From Pseudomonas cremoris (GTDB lineage: Bacteria > Pseudomonadota > Gammaproteobacteria > Pseudomonadales > Pseudomonadaceae): a stretch of 64,000 bases of DNA. The stretch spans positions 124,001 to 188,000 of the forward strand of contig NZ_JAAXCY010000009.1 in the NCBI RefSeq assembly GCF_014230465.1. Direction: 5' to 3'. The translations under genes and the position numbers were made by a program. Within the stretch, counting starts at the first letter, position 1. Every line of letters begins with the position of its first letter. The notes below the pieces were generated by a model. It searched no databases, had not been told where the DNA came from, and saw only the letters and a program-made list of their open reading frames with translations. This document shows, in pieces, positions 17,660 to 26,637 of the stretch.

Positions 17660-18549
17660 GCCTTGTTACCTGTGACCACTTCCCGCGGGTCGGCGTGCAC
17701 CAGCACTTCGGCACGCGGGTAGGCCTGGTGAATGGCGTCGGCGGCTTGGTCGCTGATGCCGTGAGCGACTGACAGCGTCAATTCCCCCGGCAATTCCAGG
17801 TGCAACTGCACGAACCAGTGGTTGCCCGAGATGCGCGTGCGCAAGTCATGGGCACCCAGCACCCCCGGAACGCCACGAGCCAGTTCCAGCATGTGCTGGC
17901 TGACTTCCGGCGGCAGTTCTTCATCCATCAACACCGCAAAGCTTTCCCGGGCGATCTGGACCGCGCTCCATAAAATGTAGGCGGCGATGCCCAGGCCGAA
18001 CCACGCATCCACTTGATGAAAGCCCATGCCCGCGAGCACCAGCGCCACCAGGATGCTGCCGTTGAGCATCAGGTCCGAGCGGTAATGCAGCGAGTCCGCC
18101 CGCACGGCGTTGGAGCCGGTTTCGCGGATTACCCGGTGTTGCAGCATCAGCAGCGCCACGGTCAGTACCAACGAAAAGATGATCACGCCGATGCTCAACC
18201 ACGGCGCGCCCACCGGTTCCGGGTGCTGTAGACGCTGGTAGGCCTGGAACGCGATCAACACCGCACTGCCGCCGATAAACAGCGCTTGGGCCATGCCCGA
18301 CAATGATTCCGCCTTGCCATGCCCGTAACGGTGATCGTCATCTGCCGGGCGTAGCGCGTAATGCACTGCAAGCAAATTGAGCAGCGACGTCACGCCGTCC
18401 AGCAGCGAGTCGGTCAACCCGGCGAGCATGCTCACCGAGCCGCTGAGCCACCAGGCAATGGCCTTGGTGATAATCAGCGCACATGCCACGCCCACCGAGG
18501 CGCGGGTGGCCAGGCGCAAAAGCCTGGCGTGTTCGGGACTGCTGGTCAT
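17656..18549 (-). CDS. fieF: Cation diffusion facilitator, FieF-like
   Basis: 297 residues, six transmembrane helices and a C-terminal cytoplasmic domain (from about 215). The metal site of the FieF/YiiP branch is intact: Asp47 and Asp51 in LTDSLLDG and His155 and Asp159 in HYRSD. Expected to export Zn2+ or Fe2+ in exchange for protons at the inner membrane. Shares its direction with the lipoprotein gene upstream (16 bases apart). Confidence 0.92.
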   Translation of the reverse strand: MTSSPEHARLLRLATRASVGVACALIITKAIAWWLSGSVSMLAGLTDSLLDGVTSLLNLLAVHYALRPADDDHRYGHGKAESLSGMAQALFIGGSAVLIAFQAYQRLQHPEPVGAPWLSIGVIIFSLVLTVALLMLQHRVIRETGSNAVRADSLHYRSDLMLNGSILVALVLAGMGFHQVDAWFGLGIAAYILWSAVQIARESFAVLMDEELPPEVSQHMLELARGVPGVLGAHDLRTRISGNHWFVQLHLELPGELTLSVAHGISDQAADAIHQAYPRAEVLVHADPREVVTGNKA

Positions 18550-18564
18550 AGACGGATCGAATCC

Positions 18565-18984
18565 TTAAGCGGCGGGTTGCAGGCCCAGGGAAGCCAGCTG
18601 TTGCACGCTGCCCTTGAACTGGATCATGCGTGGGTCGTCCAGCGGCAGGCTGCGGCCGGTTTCTTTCTGGATGATGGTTTGCAGCTTGGCGTTGTCGACC
18701 TTGCCATCTGCGCCGATGGCTTCGTGGAGTTTCGCCGGGTCGACCTGGGCAGTCTTGCCCGGTTCGAAGTAGATGGCGCCGGTGGCGAAGTCGACGCCAA
18801 AGGCAATCAGGCCTGGGATCACGTAGAACAGAAGGCCGATGGCATCGAGCACCGCCACGGTGGGGTCGATCTTGCCGTCGATCTGGCCACGGCGGTCGGG
18901 GAAGAAGATCGAACCGCAGGCGGTCAGTTGGCTCAGCAGGGTAACGGTGAGGACACCGCCGATGATACGGGACGCGATACGCAT
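18565..18984 (-). CDS. Lipoprotein of unknown function
   Basis: 139 residues. Lipobox LTAC with Cys at position 23 after a short basic, hydrophobic leader; G-S follows, so outer-membrane sorting is expected. A hydrophobic stretch (VLDAIGLLFYVIPGLIAFGVDFATGAIYF) follows. Homologues are sometimes labelled polyribonucleotide nucleotidyltransferase, which nothing in this sequence supports. Probably cotranscribed with fieF. Confidence 0.85.
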   Translation of the reverse strand: MRIASRIIGGVLTVTLLSQLTACGSIFFPDRRGQIDGKIDPTVAVLDAIGLLFYVIPGLIAFGVDFATGAIYFEPGKTAQVDPAKLHEAIGADGKVDNAKLQTIIQKETGRSLPLDDPRMIQFKGSVQQLASLGLQPAA

Positions 18985-19048
18985 GGATTTCTCCTGAACA
19001 CAATTTAAGGGTGACTAGTGAACCAGATCTGTCAGGCAGCGATTATCC

Positions 19049-19141
19049 AATGTGGGAGCGGGCTTGCTCGCGAATGCGGTGTACCAGTCACCTATGCATT
19101 AACTGACAGACTGCATTCGCGAGCAAGCCCGCTCCCACATT
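19049..19141. repeat. REPIN (inverted REP doublet)
   Basis: AATGTGGGAGCGGGCTTGC and its reverse complement; the loop differs at only a few bases from those at 12897 and 15543. Between divergent genes (lipoprotein and hrpB), unusual for REPs, which are mostly found downstream of genes. Confidence 0.9.
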
Positions 19142-19237
19142 GGATTATGTTCACAACCCACGCCAGTGGTGTTTCTACGACCACCGCCGGCATCCGGCAG
19201 TTCGCCGTTATACTCGCCGCTCTGCTTTGGAGCCAGT

Positions 19238-21748
19238 ATGAATTCGTTGCCGATCGATGATGTTTTACCCGCCCTGCGTGACGCCTTGGCGACTCGCCAT
19301 GAAGCCGTGCTGGAAGCGCCCCCCGGCGCCGGTAAAACCACCCGCGTGCCCTTGGCGCTGTTGAACGAGCCATGGCTGGCCGGGCAGACCATCCTGATGC
19401 TCGAACCCCGCCGCCTGGCAGCCCGCGCCGCGGCGGAGCGCCTGGCCAGCGAGCTGGGCGAGAAGGTTGGCGAAACCGTGGGCTATCGCATTCGCCTCGA
19501 CAGCAAAGTCGGCCCCAACACCCGTATTGAAGTGGTCACCGAAGGCATCCTCACCCGTCGCCTGCAAGACGACCCGGCGCTGGACGGCGTGGGCCTGCTG
19601 ATTTTTGACGAGTTCCACGAGCGCAGCCTCGACGCCGACCTGGCGCTGGCCCTTAGCCTGAATGGCCGCGACTTGTTCCGCGATGAGCAGCCGCTGAAAA
19701 TCTTGCTGATGTCCGCGACCCTCGAAGGCGAGCGCCTGGCGGGCTTACTGGATAACGCGCCGATCCTGCGCAGTGAAGGCCGCATGTTCCCGGTGCAGAT
19801 GCGATGGGGGCGGCCGTACCAGGCGGGGGAGTTTATCGAGCCGCGTTTGGTACAGACCATCCTCGAAGCCCTGCATGACGAAACCGGCAGCGTGCTGGTG
19901 TTCCTACCCGGCCAGGCGGAAATTCGTCGGGTCAACCAGCAACTGGCCGACGCCCTCGGTGATCGCAGCGATGTGCTGCTGTGCCCCCTGCATGGCGAGC
20001 TGGACCTCAACGCTCAACGCGCCGCCATCGATCCGGCACCCCTCGGCAAACGCAAAGTAGTGCTGGCCACCAACATCGCCGAGACCAGCCTGACCATCAA
20101 CGGCGTGCGCGTAGTGATTGATGCCGGGCTGGCGCGCGTGCCGCGTTTCGACCCCGGCAGCGGCATGACCCGCCTCGACACCCAGCGCATCTCCCGCGCC
20201 AGCGCCACCCAGCGTGCCGGTCGGGCAGGGCGGTTGGAGCCTGGGGTGTGTTATCGGTTGTGGTCCGAGGACCAACATGAAGGGTTGGCGGCCTACAGCA
20301 GCGCGGAAATCCTTGCCGCCGACCTTGCAGGTTTAGCCCTGCAGTTGGCTCGCTGGGGCGTCACCCCCAATCAACTGGTGTGGTTGGATGTGCCGCCGAC
20401 CGCTGCGTATGCCCAGGCCCAGGACTTGTTGATGCGACTGGGCGCCTTGAACGACGAAAAACTCACCGCTCACGGCCAGAAAATGGCTGAGTTGCCGGCT
20501 CATCCGCGTATCGGTCATCTGCTGCTACGCGGTCAGGAGCTGGGTTTGGCGGCAACCGCGTGTGATGTCGCGGCGCTGCTGGGGGAGCGCGATATCTTGC
20601 GCGGAGGCGGCGCGGATTTGCACAGCCGTCTGGCGCTGCTTTCCGGCGAAGAACGTGCACGCGGCGCCCAAGGCGGCGTGCAGCGGGCCAAGCAGCTGGC
20701 ACGCCAGTATCGCGGCTACCTGAGAGGCCAGGCCACGCAACCGGTCGCCGACCCTGACCACCCGCGCTGGCTCGGCGCCTTGTTGGCACTGGCCTACCCG
20801 GACCGGGTTGCCCAGCAACGTCGCCCCGGCGGCGCTGAATACCGCTTGGCCAACGGCCGTGCCGCGCTGTTCGCCGAAGCCGACAGTCTGATGAAACAGC
20901 CGTGGTTGGTGATCGCCGACCTCGGCAGCCGCCAGGGCCAGCGCGAAGAGCGTATCTATTTGGCGGCGGATTTTGACCCCGCACTGTTCGATTCGGTGCT
21001 GGCCGAGCAAGTGCGTAATGTCGACCAACTCGACTGGGACGAGCGCGAAGGCGTACTGCGCGCTGAACGCCAGCGCAAAGTCGGTGAACTGGTGCTCAGC
21101 CGCGAGGCCCTTACTGGCCTCGACGAATCCGCTCGCAGCCAGGCGCTGGTTAACCTGGTACGCCGCAAGGGGCTGGAGTTATTGCCCTGGACTCCGGAAC
21201 TGCGCCAATGGCAGGCCCGCGTCATGCTGCTGCGCCAACTGGATGCCGGTAAAACCAGCGAATGGCCCGATATCAGCGACAACGCCTTGCTCGCCGGGCT
21301 GGAGCACTGGCTGATGCCTTACCTGGGCAAAGTCTCGCGGCTGAGCCATTTCGCCAACCTGGATATCGCAAGCTTCCTGCACAACCTGCTGCCCTGGCCG
21401 CTGCCCCAGCGCCTTGACGAGCTGGCGCCGCAGCATGTGAAAGTGCCGTCGGGTTCGTCGGTGAGGTTGGACTACAGCGAACAGCCACCGATTCTGGCGG
21501 TGCGCTTGCAGGAACTGTTCGGGCTGGCAGACACCCCGCGCATAGCCGGCGGCCGTCAGGTGGTGAAGCTGCACCTGCTGTCCCCGGCGCGACGGCCGGT
21601 GCAGGTGACGCAGGATCTGGCGAACTTCTGGCGCAGTACCTACGCCGACGTGAAGAAGGATCTGAAGGGGCGGTACCCCAAGCACTACTGGCCGGATGAC
21701 CCGTTGGTGGCCGAGCCCACTGCCAGGATCAAACCGAGAAAGCCGTAA
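19238..21748 (+). CDS. hrpB: ATP-dependent DEAH-box RNA helicase HrpB
   Basis: 836 residues from ATG at 19238 (MNSLPIDDVLPAL). RecA1: Walker A APPGAGKTT, EPRRLAAR, box II as DEFHER, SAT. RecA2: TNIAETSLTI and QRAGRAGR. After these come the HA2/winged-helix region and the C-terminal HrpB domain (to PKHYWPDDP). HrpB helicases act on structured RNA; the physiological substrate in Pseudomonas is not known. Length is typical (about 820-840). Confidence 0.96.
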   Translation: MNSLPIDDVLPALRDALATRHEAVLEAPPGAGKTTRVPLALLNEPWLAGQTILMLEPRRLAARAAAERLASELGEKVGETVGYRIRLDSKVGPNTRIEVVTEGILTRRLQDDPALDGVGLLIFDEFHERSLDADLALALSLNGRDLFRDEQPLKILLMSATLEGERLAGLLDNAPILRSEGRMFPVQMRWGRPYQAGEFIEPRLVQTILEALHDETGSVLVFLPGQAEIRRVNQQLADALGDRSDVLLCPLHGELDLNAQRAAIDPAPLGKRKVVLATNIAETSLTINGVRVVIDAGLARVPRFDPGSGMTRLDTQRISRASATQRAGRAGRLEPGVCYRLWSEDQHEGLAAYSSAEILAADLAGLALQLARWGVTPNQLVWLDVPPTAAYAQAQDLLMRLGALNDEKLTAHGQKMAELPAHPRIGHLLLRGQELGLAATACDVAALLGERDILRGGGADLHSRLALLSGEERARGAQGGVQRAKQLARQYRGYLRGQATQPVADPDHPRWLGALLALAYPDRVAQQRRPGGAEYRLANGRAALFAEADSLMKQPWLVIADLGSRQGQREERIYLAADFDPALFDSVLAEQVRNVDQLDWDEREGVLRAERQRKVGELVLSREALTGLDESARSQALVNLVRRKGLELLPWTPELRQWQARVMLLRQLDAGKTSEWPDISDNALLAGLEHWLMPYLGKVSRLSHFANLDIASFLHNLLPWPLPQRLDELAPQHVKVPSGSSVRLDYSEQPPILAVRLQELFGLADTPRIAGGRQVVKLHLLSPARRPVQVTQDLANFWRSTYADVKKDLKGRYPKHYWPDDPLVAEPTARIKPRKP

Positions 21749-21752
21749 CGAT

Positions 21753-21769
21753 GAAGATCCAAATGTGGG
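21753..21769. repeat. Truncated REP remnant
   Basis: GAAGATCCAAATGTGGG is identical to the left flank plus first bases of the REPIN at 25785, then the match stops. Probably what is left of a REP element in the 35 bases between two convergent genes. Confidence 0.45.
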
Positions 21770-21783
21770 TTTCGAGGTGTTAC

Positions 21784-22872
21784 TTACGGTGAGGTGGGCA
21801 ACAGGAAACGTGCAATCACCGGCAGATGGTTGGAGATACGCAACGTGTCGTCCTGGCGTACCCGGGCTTCCACCCGCTTGATGCGCGGGCTGTAGAACAG
21901 GTAATCAAGCGTGCGGTCCGGCCCATCGACACTCGGGTCATTGGGAAAGTGAGTCAGCCACTTTTCACGGTCGATGCCGCTGGATTGGCTGTTGCTCGGG
22001 ATCATTGGGTATTTGTCCCACAGCAGGTGCAGCTCGCTGTCCGGTGAATACTGCCCGCGCTTGCCGGCGTCCAGGCGTAGGAATTGCCCCAGGGGCAGCA
22101 AGTTGAAATCCCCGCCGATCAACCAAGGCGTGCCCCGGCCTTCGAATTTATCCAGCAGTTTGACGGTGGCCTGGACCTGCTCCTGTACGGCGTTGCGTCC
22201 GGGCATGTCGCCGTCCAGGCGAGTATTGAGCACCGCCAGTTGGCCGCCGTCGCTCAGCGGCAGGTAGGTCAACAACAGGGCGGGCTTGGGTTGGAACTGA
22301 CGGCTGATGAAGTTGGCCGGGGCCGCCGGCAATTGCAGGCGTTCGGCGTGTTCGATCTGGTAGCGGCTCAGCGTCGCCAGCTTGCGCCCTACACTGCCGA
22401 AGATATGCCAGTCGGGAACGAAGTCGGCTTTCCAGTCGAAGGCTTGGGCACTGCAGGGGTAGAGGTCGACCAGGCGCTCTTGCAGCAGGGCGAGTTGGTC
22501 CTGGTAATGGGACGGCTTGGCGTTTTCATCGATCTCCTGCAGCAGCAGGAGGTCGGGTTGTTCGTCGCGAATCACCCGCGCCACTTCGTCGAGGCTGGCG
22601 GCCATGTCCTCCACGGTGGGGCGTTCATCTGGGCCACTGCCATCGGCGGTGTCGTACCAGAACACGTAGTTCTTGCCGGCCAAGTATTGCACGTTCCAAG
22701 TCATGACCTTGAGCGCCTGCCCCGGCAGCAGTGTCGGCGCACGGGGGGCGACGCAGCTCACCGGCAGGGTTTCCTTCGCTTCGGGGCGCCAGGTCAGGCT
22801 GTAGATCAGGGTGGCGAGCAGGCCTGCAATGATCAGCAGGCCCAACAGGGTTATGCGCAATAAACGGGTCAT
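21784..22872 (-). CDS. Membrane-anchored endonuclease/exonuclease/phosphatase family protein
   Basis: 362 residues. An N-terminal signal anchor (about 5-28) precedes an EEP domain starting near residue 55. Motifs: MTWNVQ, LLLQEID (metal-binding Glu), NTRLDGD, GGDFN and the C-terminal SNHLPV, where the more usual form is SDHLP with a catalytic Asp-His pair. The Asn in place of Asp is worth noting. The substrate could be a nucleic acid, phospholipid or inositol phosphate. Convergent with hrpB. Confidence 0.85.
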   Translation of the reverse strand: MTRLLRITLLGLLIIAGLLATLIYSLTWRPEAKETLPVSCVAPRAPTLLPGQALKVMTWNVQYLAGKNYVFWYDTADGSGPDERPTVEDMAASLDEVARVIRDEQPDLLLLQEIDENAKPSHYQDQLALLQERLVDLYPCSAQAFDWKADFVPDWHIFGSVGRKLATLSRYQIEHAERLQLPAAPANFISRQFQPKPALLLTYLPLSDGGQLAVLNTRLDGDMPGRNAVQEQVQATVKLLDKFEGRGTPWLIGGDFNLLPLGQFLRLDAGKRGQYSPDSELHLLWDKYPMIPSNSQSSGIDREKWLTHFPNDPSVDGPDRTLDYLFYSPRIKRVEARVRQDDTLRISNHLPVIARFLLPTSP

Positions 22873-22912
22873 CGGCTCGGCTTATAGCGTTTTAGGAATG
22901 GCACGGAGCATA

Positions 22913-23581
22913 TCACCGCGCGTCGGCATCGCCACCGATCAGCATGAATAAACGGAACAACACCACACTGGTGAACAGTTGCAGGAAGCTGTGAGCGCTG
23001 TCGATCAACAGCCCCAGCAGCGGCGCCGGGGTTGGGTAGGCGGCCACGCTGGCACCCTTGAGCAGCCACAATGGCGTCATCACGCACAGCAGGCACACCA
23101 GGATTCGCCAGAAATGCCCACGGGTCAGGCGGAAACTTTCCTTCATCGCTTCCAGTGCTGGCATGCCGCGCAGCACCAGCAGGTATTCGGCGAATGCCAG
23201 TACCACCATCAGCCACAGGCCGGGCAGGAAATACAGCGACAGCCCCAGCAGGATCAGCAAGGTACTGATGGCTGTCAGCAGGGCGAAGCGCGGCCACAGG
23301 GTCAGCGCCATGGCCCATACGTCCTTGGTACGCGGCGACTCGCCACGGGTGCGGGCGTCAAGAAACAAGATCAGCGCGCCGGTGTACAGCGGGTACACCA
23401 GCAACCCCACGACCACGCTGTAGCCGGGGAAGGCATCCGGGCCGATTGCGTGGTTGAGCACCTGTTGCAGCAGGGCTTCGAGGATCACCAACGGCAGGCA
23501 CAACTGGACGATGGCGCCCAGGTTGTGTTGGGTGAAACGCAAGGAGTCGCGGAGCACGTCTAACGGATTCATCAAGTTCAT
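22913..23581 (-). CDS. YciC family (UPF0259) membrane protein
   Basis: 222 residues with about six hydrophobic helices, including LCLPLVILEALLQQVL and ISTLLILLGLSLYFLPGLWL. It has the family-typical AFAEYLLVLRGMPALEAMKESFRLTRGHFWRIL segment in the middle. Inner-membrane protein of unknown role. Its stop lies 40 bases before the EEP gene on the same strand. Confidence 0.82.
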   Translation of the reverse strand: MNLMNPLDVLRDSLRFTQHNLGAIVQLCLPLVILEALLQQVLNHAIGPDAFPGYSVVVGLLVYPLYTGALILFLDARTRGESPRTKDVWAMALTLWPRFALLTAISTLLILLGLSLYFLPGLWLMVVLAFAEYLLVLRGMPALEAMKESFRLTRGHFWRILVCLLCVMTPLWLLKGASVAAYPTPAPLLGLLIDSAHSFLQLFTSVVLFRLFMLIGGDADAR

Positions 23582-23660
23582 CGCTGGCCTGAAAGCAAGG
23601 GCAACACTTTAACCGATCATGGCTGGGCGTAAGCAAACGTAAACCTTGAGTAAAGACCAT

Positions 23661-23688
23661 TGAAACAACTGGTAACAGCCCCATAACT
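23661..23688 (+). promoter_or_regulatory. Possible sigma70 promoter of the DUF2076 gene
   Basis: TTGAAA (23661-23666) and CATAAC (23683-23688) are 16 bases apart, in the 172-base gap upstream of the DUF2076 start at 23754. Fair -35, partial -10. Confidence 0.4.
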
Positions 23689-23753
23689 AGTCCGTACCTT
23701 AGCCTGATCACAGGCGGGACCATGATTTCTACCGGCAATCTAACGAGGTCGCC

Positions 23754-24518
23754 ATGAACAGCGAAGAGCAAACCCTGATCGATGGACTGTTTTCACGGTT
23801 GCAGCAAGCCGAAACGGACTCAGCCCCCCGCGACGCCCTGGCCGAAGCGCGGATCAAGGAGCACATGACTCGCCAACCGGCGGCCGGGTACTACATGACC
23901 CAGTCGATTCTGGTGCAGGAACACGCGCTCAAGAGCCTCGACGCGCAGAACAAGCAGCAAGCGCAGCAGATCCAGCAGTTGCAGGATGAGTTGCAGCAGG
24001 CCAAATCCCAGGCTTCCCAACCGGCGCCAAGCAGTGGCGGTTTCCTGTCGAGCATCTTTGGCGGCGGTTCCCGCGAGCCACAGCCAGTTCCCAGTGCTCC
24101 GGCTTCCAACGGTGGCGGCTGGCGTGAGCCGGCGCGGCCTTCGTTTGGCCAGCCTGCGCCGCAGCAAAACTACGGCGCGCCCCAGCAAAACTATCAACAG
24201 CCGCAGCAAGCGCCCGCCGCTCCTATTGGCAGCGGTTTCCTCGGTGGTGCGCTGAAAACCGCCGCCGGTGTGGCCGGTGGCGTGATGCTGGCTGAAGGCA
24301 TCAGCAGCCTGTTCAACCACAACTCGCAACAACCGCAGGTCGTGGAAGAAATCATCCGCGAAGAGCCGGCGCCGGCCAGTGACAACGGCAACTGGGGCAA
24401 CGATGACCAGCGCTTTGCCGGTAATGACAGCTGGGGCAGCAACAACTCGGACAGCTTCGCCGACAGCGATTATTCCGACGACTCCTCTTCCTTCGGCGAC
24501 GACGATTCCTTCGTCTGA
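23754..24518 (+). CDS. DUF2076 family protein
   Basis: 254 residues. N-terminal helical part (1-85) with a coiled coil (QNKQQAQQIQQLQDELQQ), then Gly/Pro/Gln-rich linkers, a short glycine-rich hydrophobic stretch (GFLGGALKTAAGVAGGVMLAEG, about 162-183), and a very acidic Asp/Ser tail ending SFGDDDSFV. No signal peptide. Stress-linked periplasmic ligand-binding functions have been suggested for the family; nothing here confirms it. Followed by a clear terminator. Confidence 0.85.
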   Translation: MNSEEQTLIDGLFSRLQQAETDSAPRDALAEARIKEHMTRQPAAGYYMTQSILVQEHALKSLDAQNKQQAQQIQQLQDELQQAKSQASQPAPSSGGFLSSIFGGGSREPQPVPSAPASNGGGWREPARPSFGQPAPQQNYGAPQQNYQQPQQAPAAPIGSGFLGGALKTAAGVAGGVMLAEGISSLFNHNSQQPQVVEEIIREEPAPASDNGNWGNDDQRFAGNDSWGSNNSDSFADSDYSDDSSSFGDDDSFV

Positions 24519-24527
24519 CACACCCAG

Positions 24528-24562
24528 GCCCAGGGCGCTTCGTCGCCCCGGGCTGATTTTTT
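24528..24562 (+). terminator. Intrinsic terminator after the DUF2076 gene
   Basis: GCCCAGGGCG and CGCCCCGGGC pair with one mismatch over a CTTCGT loop, followed by TGATTTTTT. Confidence 0.85.
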
Positions 24563-24636
24563 CCGGAAACTTTCACGCGGCTGGCATACTGGGACCCTTT
24601 CCGGGCCTTGGCGCCTGGCTGTCATGAGGAAGTGCG

Positions 24637-25113
24637 GTGAAGAAAATTGCAGTGTTCGCCGATGTGCAAAACCTCTACTACACCGTCCGCCAGGCCTATG
24701 GCTGCCACTTCAATTACGCCGCCCTGTGGGCTGACATCAGCTCGCGCGGGCAGATCGTCGAGGCGTACGCCTATGCCATCGACCGGGGCGACAGCAAGCA
24801 GCAGCAATTCCAGCAGATCCTGCGCAACCTGGGCTTTACGGTAAAACTCAAGCCCTACATCCAGCGCAGCGACGGCTCGGCCAAGGGCGACTGGGATGTG
24901 GGCATCACCATCGACATCATGGACGCCGCCGACCACGTCGACGAAATTGTCCTGGCTTCCGGCGACGGTGACTTCGACATGTTGCTCGACCGGGTTATCC
25001 ACAAGCATGGCGTGGAAGCTGTGGCCTATGGCGTGCCGGGGCTGACGGCGAACTCGTTGATCCGTGCCGCCAGCCGCTACGTGCCGATTGAAGGCGCGTT
25101 GTTGCTCAAATAA
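24637..25113 (+). CDS. NYN domain protein (LabA/DUF88 type)
   Basis: 158 residues from GTG at 24637, preceded by GAGGAAG. PIN-like NYN nuclease fold: FADVQNLY near the start, DWDVGITIDIMD in the middle and SGDGDFDMLLDRV supply the acidic metal cluster. Predicted single-strand RNA nuclease; no partner is obvious. Starts 26 bases before the DEDDh exonuclease gene, so the two nucleases are likely cotranscribed. Confidence 0.88.
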   Translation: MKKIAVFADVQNLYYTVRQAYGCHFNYAALWADISSRGQIVEAYAYAIDRGDSKQQQFQQILRNLGFTVKLKPYIQRSDGSAKGDWDVGITIDIMDAADHVDEIVLASGDGDFDMLLDRVIHKHGVEAVAYGVPGLTANSLIRAASRYVPIEGALLLK

Positions 25114-25139
25114 ATTGATTAGACGGAGTTGGAACAGGT

Positions 25140-25751
25140 TTGGAACGTATAGCGGTCATCGACTTTGAAACCACCGGCATCACCCCGAGCAGCCACTGCC
25201 GCGCCACCGAAATCGCCGTGGTCATCCTCGAACGTGGCCAGATCGTGGACCGCTACCAGAGCCTGATGAATGCCGGCGTGCGCGTGCCCGGTTTCATCGA
25301 GCAACTTACCGGCATCAGCAACGCCATGCTGCGGGCTGCGCCGCCGGCGGAACGGGTGATGAACGAGGTCAATGAGTTCGTCGGCACCACGCCGCTGCTG
25401 GCGCACAACGCTGCGTTCGACCAGAAGTTCTGGGACTTCGAACTGGGCCTGATCCGCCGCACCCGCCTGCAAAAATTCGCTTGCTCGCTATTGCTGGCGC
25501 GTCGCCTTATGCCGACGGCACCGAACCACAAGCTCGGCACCTTGAATGCGTTTGCCCAACTGCCTCACACCGGCAAGGCTCACCGGGCGATGGCGGATGC
25601 GGAGATGGCTGCCAACTTGACCGCCCACCTGGCTCAGGAACTGCGCGGTACTCATGGTTTGCGTGAGCTGTCCCATGATTTGCTGTGCACACTACAGAAA
25701 GTGCCAGCGGCGAAGATCAATGAGCATCTGAAGAAACATCGCGGGTTCTGA
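25140..25751 (+). CDS. DEDDh 3'-5' exonuclease (DnaQ-like)
   Basis: 203 residues from TTG at 25140 (MERIAVIDFETTG); no better start precedes the ExoI motif. ExoI DFETTG, ExoII HNAAFDQKFW and ExoIII H(R)AMADAE carry the four acidic residues and the His of the DEDDh class. Resembles the stand-alone epsilon-like exonucleases; the substrate (DNA or RNA) is not determined. Follows the NYN gene on the same strand. Confidence 0.9.
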   Translation: MERIAVIDFETTGITPSSHCRATEIAVVILERGQIVDRYQSLMNAGVRVPGFIEQLTGISNAMLRAAPPAERVMNEVNEFVGTTPLLAHNAAFDQKFWDFELGLIRRTRLQKFACSLLLARRLMPTAPNHKLGTLNAFAQLPHTGKAHRAMADAEMAANLTAHLAQELRGTHGLRELSHDLLCTLQKVPAAKINEHLKKHRGF

Positions 25752-25784
25752 TCCCGCCACACTCCAAAAAACACCGAAGATCCA

Positions 25785-25876
25785 AATGTGGGAGCGGGCT
25801 TGCTCGCGAAAGCGGCGTATCAGTCGCCGAATACAGTGACTGACACGCCGCATTCGCGAGCAAGCCCGCTCCCACA
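25785..25876. repeat. REPIN (inverted REP doublet)
   Basis: AATGTGGGAGCGGGCTTGC and its reverse complement around a loop that contains a second short inverted repeat (CAGTC...GTGACTG). Downstream of the exonuclease gene. Confidence 0.9.
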
Positions 25877-25891
25877 GGGGTTATGCGGTGT

Positions 25892-26026
25892 TCATCGAGG
25901 CTGTACACACTCCAACGCCCGATCCACCCCCCCCTTCGCCATCCCTACTAAATGCAGCACCGCCCGCTGGATGGATCTTGCGGTGAAGCAACGTTTGCCC
26001 GTGATGATGGTGGGGTCAGCCACCAT
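25892..26026 (-). CDS. Possible small ORF overlapping the lrp stop
   Basis: 44 codons from ATG at 26026, overlapping the end of the Lrp gene by 11 bases (ATGGTGGCTGA), with GCGGA just upstream. The protein begins MVADPTIITGK and ends LHLVGMAKGGVDRALECVQ-PR. Its second half resembles, from memory, the C-terminal helix of small DUF3077/DUF6124-type proteins common in Pseudomonas. It may be a truncated copy of such a gene or a coupled small protein. Low certainty. Confidence 0.3.
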   Translation of the reverse strand: MVADPTIITGKRCFTARSIQRAVLHLVGMAKGGVDRALECVQPR

Positions 26027-26477
26027 TTTTTCCGCTGCTCTCCAACTGCGCCAACGGCACCCGCCGTTCTATCGCACTCGACAAAATAATCGAGGTCTTG
26101 CTGAACCCAAACTTCGCCACCCGGTTGATCAAATTCTCCAACTCCGGCATCGACCCCACCGCCGCCTGCATGATCACGCACGGGTCACCGGTCACTCGGT
26201 GGCACTCCGTCAGTTCGGGGATTTCTGCCAAGGCGTCGTACACCTTCTGGCTTCCATGATTGGTCAGCCGCAACTCAATTACACACTGGATTGGCAAGCC
26301 CACTTTGGACAGGTCCACCTTGGCTTGATACCCCGTGATCACCCCGCTGGCCTCAAGCTTGGCCACGCGTTCAGCCACGGCTGGAGCGGAGAGATTTACC
26401 GTGCGCGCTAGTTGCGCATAGGACGCGCGGCCGTCTTCGAGCAGGGCGCTGAGGAGCATGCGGTCGTATTTGTCCAT
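26016..26477 (-). CDS. Lrp/AsnC family transcriptional regulator
   Basis: 153 residues from ATG at 26477 (MDKYDRMLLSALLEDG). HTH at about 5-60 and RAM domain at about 70-145 with CHRVTGDPCVIMQ. Divergent from a YedA-like exporter gene 160 bases away; Lrp-type regulators in this arrangement often control the neighbouring amino-acid or metabolite exporter. Confidence 0.92.
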   Translation of the reverse strand: MDKYDRMLLSALLEDGRASYAQLARTVNLSAPAVAERVAKLEASGVITGYQAKVDLSKVGLPIQCVIELRLTNHGSQKVYDALAEIPELTECHRVTGDPCVIMQAAVGSMPELENLINRVAKFGFSKTSIILSSAIERRVPLAQLESSGKNGG

Positions 26478-26637
26478 GATAAGGCTCCAGTTGCACGTGG
26501 CTTTCGAAAGCACGGTTTATAGCCTTCATAACCATGTTTTGAAAAGTGTATGGGCGCTTTAAACAGGTTTTGTAACTTATGTTTAACGGGCTGCTTTTTT
26601 AGAATAAGCGTCCTTTCTTCTGCCATAGAGCCGCCCA

